Positions 59,216 to 64,000 of a DNA stretch of 64,000 bases are shown piece by piece (position 1 is the first letter of the stretch; each line of letters begins with the position of its first letter). Below the pieces are notes generated by a model. The model worked only from the letters and a program-made list of their open reading frames with translations. It did no database searches and was not told the DNA's origin. Origin of the DNA: Rhynochetos jubatus (Eukaryota > Chordata > Aves > Eurypygiformes > Rhynochetidae); the NCBI GenBank assembly GCA_027574665.1, contig CM050653.1:9694664-9758663 (forward strand). Direction: 5' to 3'. A program made the position numbers and the translations under genes.

Positions 59216-60601
59216 ATTTTAAACCAATTTGCTAAATTTTAAACTAAACTTTTCCCTGTGCAAATTCCACATTTGCTCATACAGACATGTCTAGTATGTG
59301 CAGCTCCTTGTCTTGGTTACCTATTTATCAAATCTGCTTAGGAAGTTCAGAAAGCCAACTTAAAAAATGCAACCCCTCTCATACAATCTTCATACTGAGA
59401 CTAATGTAGAGATGTAACACAACCATCTTCCATTTGAAAGACACTTCTCTGATCTACTTTTTCAAAGTAAAAAACAAACGAGGATTCTTTCAGTGTTTCG
59501 GGAGGGGGAGGGGGTGTGTGTTAATTGATAGTATAGCTTAATGAGAAATATCATGTGTTTACCCTTTGAAAACCACTGGAATAACTTCCCCAATACTCTA
59601 AGAGAATAAAATCTTCCTCCAACTGTAGAGACCCGTGTGGAAACAAGAGAAGATGAACATTTTGCATGACACAAAGAACAATTGCTCTGCAGCTGCTGCT
59701 GTGACCCTCGGGCTACACTGGAGTCATGGCCCACTTCTTTTCCCCTATAGGGATCTTTTGGTTAATGTATCCATTTACTTTACAGCCCATGTATAAATCC
59801 TATTTTATGCCAACTTACTGAGAATTTCATAGCAGGTTGCTATCTATCTGTGCGGCCTGCACATCACCATACAATAAAATATCAGCATTTAAGCCCTTTC
59901 TGACACTATGTGAAATCGGAGGGATTTGTGTGGAGAAATCTTTCTCTTAATGGCATGATTGATAAAACTCCTAGGGCCGGGGAGTCACCACAGGTCCATT
60001 CCTTTGTCAGTGTATCTGGAAGGAGTGTCTTGGTCTGTCTATGTAATAGCTTTGTTAATATTCAATAGTTAACATTCAACAGATTTCAGAACTAACAAGT
60101 AACACAAAATATTCCTAGGAATACAATGCAGTCATGAGAGATTCCTTTATAGATGTCCGTGCATACTCAGTCAGTCGTCAATACTGTCCATGATTCACAT
60201 TCTCATGGCACCTTCCATGTGAGGCTTTTGCCAGGATTAGTTAAGCCTCTCACAACACGAAAGGGAAAAGTCCTGATGCAGGGTGAAATACTGGCCTTTT
60301 CAAGGTCAAAAGATGGTTTTGTTTCAACTTAAACAGAAACAGGAATTGAGCTCATTTACTTTCTGCCTTTTTTTTTTTCTTTTAACCTATGAAACCAAGG
60401 GTCCTTTCTACTACTCCTCTCCTTTTGGCTGTACTCCAGTTCCTACACATGCAACAGGGATTGATGACAATAAAATACACTGGTATTGAAAATCTGCCCA
60501 TTATTAATAAGGTAGATGACTCATTACTCCTTCAATATGATGTTAACATGAGAATAAAGTTAGTCTTTTATTGCTATGGGGTTTTTGTTTGTTTACTTCA
60601 G
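59216..60601. other. Non-coding DNA
   Basis: A GA/GT-rich patch lies at 59,502-59,521. Nothing else is recognised. Confidence 0.5.
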
Positions 60602-60641
60602 AGCTCTGTTCCTTTTGCCAATGGTTGAGATCTGTAAGAAG
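60602..60641 (+). other. Exon-like segment, 40 bases
   Basis: A strong acceptor (GGGTTTTTGTTTGTTTACTTCAG written as tract plus CAG, ending at 60,601) and a strong donor (AGAAG|GTGAGA at 60,641/60,642) bound a segment with one open frame that reads ALFLPMVEICKK after a one-base split codon. No family is recognised. Confidence 0.14.
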
Positions 60642-61001
60642 GTGAGATCATCACAAGTGCTGCTGCAGCGACACCAGTTTGACCCCTGTCTATTCCAGAC
60701 AGTGACAGTTTTTCCATTCTTCTGAGCTGGAGCAGGATCAACCTCACTGTAAATCACTGGAAACTTCCACATCCCCCTGTTGTGGTTTCACAGCATCAGA
60801 TTAGGACTGCCCTGTAATTGCACCATCCACTAAGGATTCAATATACACATATGCTAGATGCAGATTTCTTTAATGTCTTTACACAAAAGGTAGCAAATGC
60901 AAATTCCATAATGCTGCCACCATGACAGTCCAGGCTGGACATGGAGTGGTTACAAAGCCTTCTCTTCCCCTCCTCCCCAAATCCCAGTGCTCATTAAATG
61001 T

Positions 61002-61140
61002 TTTACCTATTAAACTGTCTTTACCTCAACCCGTGAGTTTTCTCACTTTTACCCTTCCAATTCTCTCCCCCATCCCACCATAGGGGAGTAAGCGAGTGGC
61101 TGAGTTGTGCTTAGTTGCTGGCTGGGGTTAAATCATGGCA
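61002..61140 (+). mobile_element. Avian retroviral-type LTR, 3' part
   Basis: ACCTATTAAACTGTCTTTAC, CTCAACCCGTGAGTTTTCTC, ACTTTTACCCTTCCAATTC, TCTCCCCCATCCCACCATAG, GGGAGTAAGCGAGTGGCTG, TTGTGCTTAGTTGCTGGCTG, then GGGTTAAATCATGGCA matches the end of an LTR family I know from many bird genomes, including the ATTAAA poly(A) signal (61,009-61,014) and the terminal CA at 61,140. The left boundary is unclear. TGTTGTGGTTTCA at 60,779 resembles an LTR start, but the sequence between is too diverged and no target-site duplication is visible. No gag, pol or env remains, so this is a solo or truncated LTR. Confidence 0.85.
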
Positions 61141-61959
61141 GTATTTAGAGTGACTGCAAAACAAGAGTAGAGGGAGAGCAGAGATTGAGACTAAGAACCC
61201 ACTGGGATGGTGATAGCAAACCACACAGCACCCAAGTATTCATCAGTAGTTTACCATGAAACAATGACATTCTATCAAATTAAAACTGGAACATTAATTT
61301 CTTGGATCTCATGGCTTTAAGAAGTTTCTCAAATATGTGGTCATGATATTTTTATTAGGGTGACCTCTGTTTACCAAGTCCTTACACCTACAAGTGAATT
61401 CTGTGTATGTTACGCTCTTTGACTTTAGGACTGTCCAAAACCAAAGACATTATGAAATTTTGAATCACGGAACCTATTTCACTCTTCACCAGAAAGAAGA
61501 TGTAAACATATCAAGATTTCCATTTAAAAAATGAGAAGCAAGAGATTCTAAAAAAACCTGTAGCTGAGTAAAGCAGGTGCTTCTCTGGGACATAGGAAAC
61601 CTACCATCAAGGACACACTCAGCATTTATCTGGCAGGTCTTGCTTCTCTGCCTAATTTCCCCAAAATAAACCTGGTAAGCAAGCTGCAGTCCTCTTCTTT
61701 GTGATGGAGTTGATACTGCTTGTTATAAAAAAGCTTTGTCACTAAGTTAAAACATGAGAGGAATCTTTCCAGGCTGTATCTGAAATGAAGCAGCTGAATA
61801 TCTGGCAAAACCCACACATCATAAACTGTGCCTTTAAAATTGATAATTACTTCTCCTCCTTCTGACAGAAACCCAAGAAGTCCTTCCTTCTACCAAATTG
61901 CAGGAAACATCTCGTCTCATTAATGCCACTCTTTCTTAGAATATTTTAAATATGTATTT
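61141..61959. other. Non-coding unique DNA
   Basis: A donor-like CCTG|GTAAGC near 61,675 has no clear partner. Nothing else is recognised. Confidence 0.5.
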
Positions 61960-62420
61960 TTCATTAAAATTCTAATTCTTGATAAACTGAAAGCAAGATC
62001 TGGTGACAAAGAGGTTATAATTAATCTAGCAAGAGCAGTCAGAGAAATCCATGTAATTGAAGGCGAATGTATGAATGAGGAGACTAATGCTACAGAACTT
62101 CCAAAGTCTTTTCTTGTGGAATTAATACTACAGAGACCCATAAAAGATTAATCAAGATAAGCAATCAATAACTTCTCAAGTGCTAATAAGCACTGCCATG
62201 TTCCATGATATGTTGAGCAGTTTATCATGTTTAACCATATGAAGATTTATAGAAAATCCATTGTTAAAACCAAAGGATGAGGTAATGCACCACTTAGTAA
62301 ATGAAGTGCAATTAAAATTTATGCTTGATATTACACATTCAAAAGATCTGTAAAAATCATTTGATTTCCTCTTTGTAAAGGAAAGAAATTAAGGTACTAG
62401 TTGCACTGTTCAGTCAGTAG
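61960..62420. other. Possible conserved non-coding segment
   Basis: Even AT-rich texture without long homopolymers, with ATTAATC, TAATTGAA, GCTAATAAGC and GCAATTAAAA words typical of homeodomain-binding enhancers. No frame explains it. Conservation is inferred from texture only. Confidence 0.15.
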
Positions 62421-63744
62421 TCCTGGGAGAACAGTGAAGACAGCAATGATATCCTTCAAGTTAATATCTGCTTTCAAGTGAAAGGTGATGAAACAGCCTT
62501 AAAAAAATTGTTAAGCTCTCTTCTCACTTCATTTTACTCAGTGATCAAACTTTGCTTGAAAATTTTGAAAGTTAAATAGAATACCTATTAGGAACATAAA
62601 GGTCTCTGCTATCCATCAATCTGATAGATTTGCAGGTCAGATGAGCAAGTCACTTAATGGCTAATTAATAGTCCATAAACTACAGGTCTTGACCTTAGGG
62701 TCACTGTGACAGAACTCCACACTACAGCATATTATTAATTAAAACCATCAAATTATGTATTTAGTAAATCAATTCTTTAACAATATTAAGATCTCTCGAA
62801 TGTATTGACATGATTTGTTATTTAGTTATATGTCACTGGGCAGCAAACACAATATTCTGACAACCACACCTTAAGCATCCATAGTAAAGTTAACAAAGTC
62901 ACAGTAACAGAACGCCTACCAATACTTTCCCTTTATATGTAGCTATTGTTTGTCTGGTTTTAGTTATATTTGGGGGATCACTTTGTAAGTGAGATTCCCC
63001 TCCACAGCTCAGCAAAAATTGTCATTTGAAAATCTTTATGATCATAGACATTTCATACAAAAAAAAAGGTTATGATCTCGTCTGCTTCCCTGACAAACTG
63101 CTAACTCTTGAAAGGTTTGTATTAAAAACAGTAATGCTGTCTACTTCACTTTTCCTTTGCAACGTCCTGTACCATAGACTTGGGTTATACCTAGTTGCAT
63201 ACACACATATACATATACCAAATCATTTCTGTGCTACAGTTATGGTCATTCATAAAGCACAGATGATTCTTGTTTTTCTGTGGCATGCAGATAATGATAC
63301 ACGAGAGAAAAATCAGGAAACTATACACTGTCCCAAAGAGCGTATAGTTAGATTTCAGTAAGCAAGAATCAGATTTTCAAGATACAGATGTCTGTCACCT
63401 CGTAGGACTGAGGACAGTCACATCCCTAATAGGAACTGGGTGCAGAAAGAAAGAGAGGAGAAGCTTATGTGTCCCCATGGACACATAAAAAGACTAGGAT
63501 GAGGAGGAATTGAATCCAAGGCTCTGGCAACTCAGGAGAATGCCTAGTGATTAGTACTCATCTTGTTTCATAAGATAAACTCATCACTATTGCTCACAAG
63601 GAGGAGTGTATTCATGCGTCCATATGTACATGCTTTGAATTGCTCTCTGGACGTACCTGCTACTCTGCCTTAACAAGGGAAACTGAAGTTCCTAACTTCT
63701 GGTGTCCTAAATCACACCTAAATTAGATGCCTTAAATAAACAGC
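62421..63744. other. Non-coding DNA
   Basis: A 111-codon frame at 63,026-63,361 (+) is rich in I, L, V and H and matches no family. No repeat is recognised. Confidence 0.45.
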
Positions 63745-63970
63745 ATGATTTACCTCCTTCCATGGACAATAAATTATTCAGACAAATGTATCGCTATAAA
63801 TTAAATCAGTTTGATAGATACATACAATTGAGGGTGTGTAGCACCTAATTAATTAAGTGGCATATTCATCTGCAATTAGCAAATAAGCTCTCAAATCTTG
63901 GCATGGGTACTGTAAAGTGTGTAAGGCATGACCATGTAATTACAATGAAGCATGATTCTTTTTCATGATA
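63745..63970. other. Possible conserved non-coding segment
   Basis: Contains CACCTAATTAATTAAGTGG, CTGCAATTAGCAAATAAGC and CATGTAATTACAATGAAGC within 110 bases, a dense set of TAAT cores. This is typical of developmental enhancers but also occurs by chance in AT-rich DNA. Confidence 0.18.
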
Positions 63971-64000
63971 GTTTCTTCAGGAGAACATATTCACTCTAAT

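Noticed and set aside
1-64000. CRISPR arrays, operons, riboswitches, bacterial promoters, prophage
   Set aside because: No regularly spaced repeats, no tightly packed genes, and the repeat content is vertebrate.

Overview
The window looks like gene-poor nuclear DNA from a bird. The best evidence is three 3' tails of the avian CR1 LINE (32,618-32,794 and 53,371-53,431 on +, 57,582-57,676 on -) and the 3' part of an avian retroviral-type LTR (61,002-61,140, +). About ten worn copies of older amniote repeats, either MIR-like SINE cores or an unnamed family carrying a 'gacttcaatggg' type motif, add support. Base composition is AT-rich with few CpGs. No bacterial, viral or organelle gene organisation is present. 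The species cannot be told from the sequence.

No protein-coding gene could be identified. The open frames present are mostly short, lack recognisable domains, and read like chance frames in intronic or intergenic DNA. The longest are 178 codons at 54,941-55,477 (-), 161 codons at 33,037-33,522 (+) and 139 codons at 44,264-44,683 (+). No tRNA, rRNA, snRNA or CRISPR array was found.

What remains is a set of exon-like segments: a frame open across the segment between a fair acceptor and a fair donor. They lie at 5,209-5,280 (+), 8,458-8,568 (-, also readable as a terminal exon with a poly(A) signal), 20,780-20,928 (-), 38,696-38,780 (+), 55,957-55,980 (+) and 60,602-60,641 (+). A short coiled-coil-like frame lies at 46,131-46,328 (+). 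Two sites, at 36,641 (+) and 59,187 (-), join a pyrimidine-rich acceptor directly to a strong donor, as in recursive splicing. Candidates fall on both strands and phases were not shown to join, so some or all may be chance. All are low-confidence.

Layout: 1-9,500 is mostly unique AT-rich DNA. 9,500-10,100 has a T9-G22 tract and a MIR-like copy. 10,100-31,000 is mostly unique with scattered old repeats. 31,061-31,190 is an AT-rich palindromic segment. 32,618-32,794 is the clearest CR1. 36,600-46,700 contains splice-like signals and old repeats. 50,781-50,920 is an imperfect inverted repeat carrying two opposed ACTACAnnTCCCA-type (ZNF143/THAP11-like) motifs around a T23 run. 53,000-61,200 holds two CR1 tails and the LTR. 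61,900-64,000 is AT-rich and homeodomain-motif-rich and may hold conserved non-coding elements.

No undescribed biological system can be supported from this sequence. The items worth checking are the exon candidates, the recursive-splice-like sites and the 50.8 kb inverted repeat.
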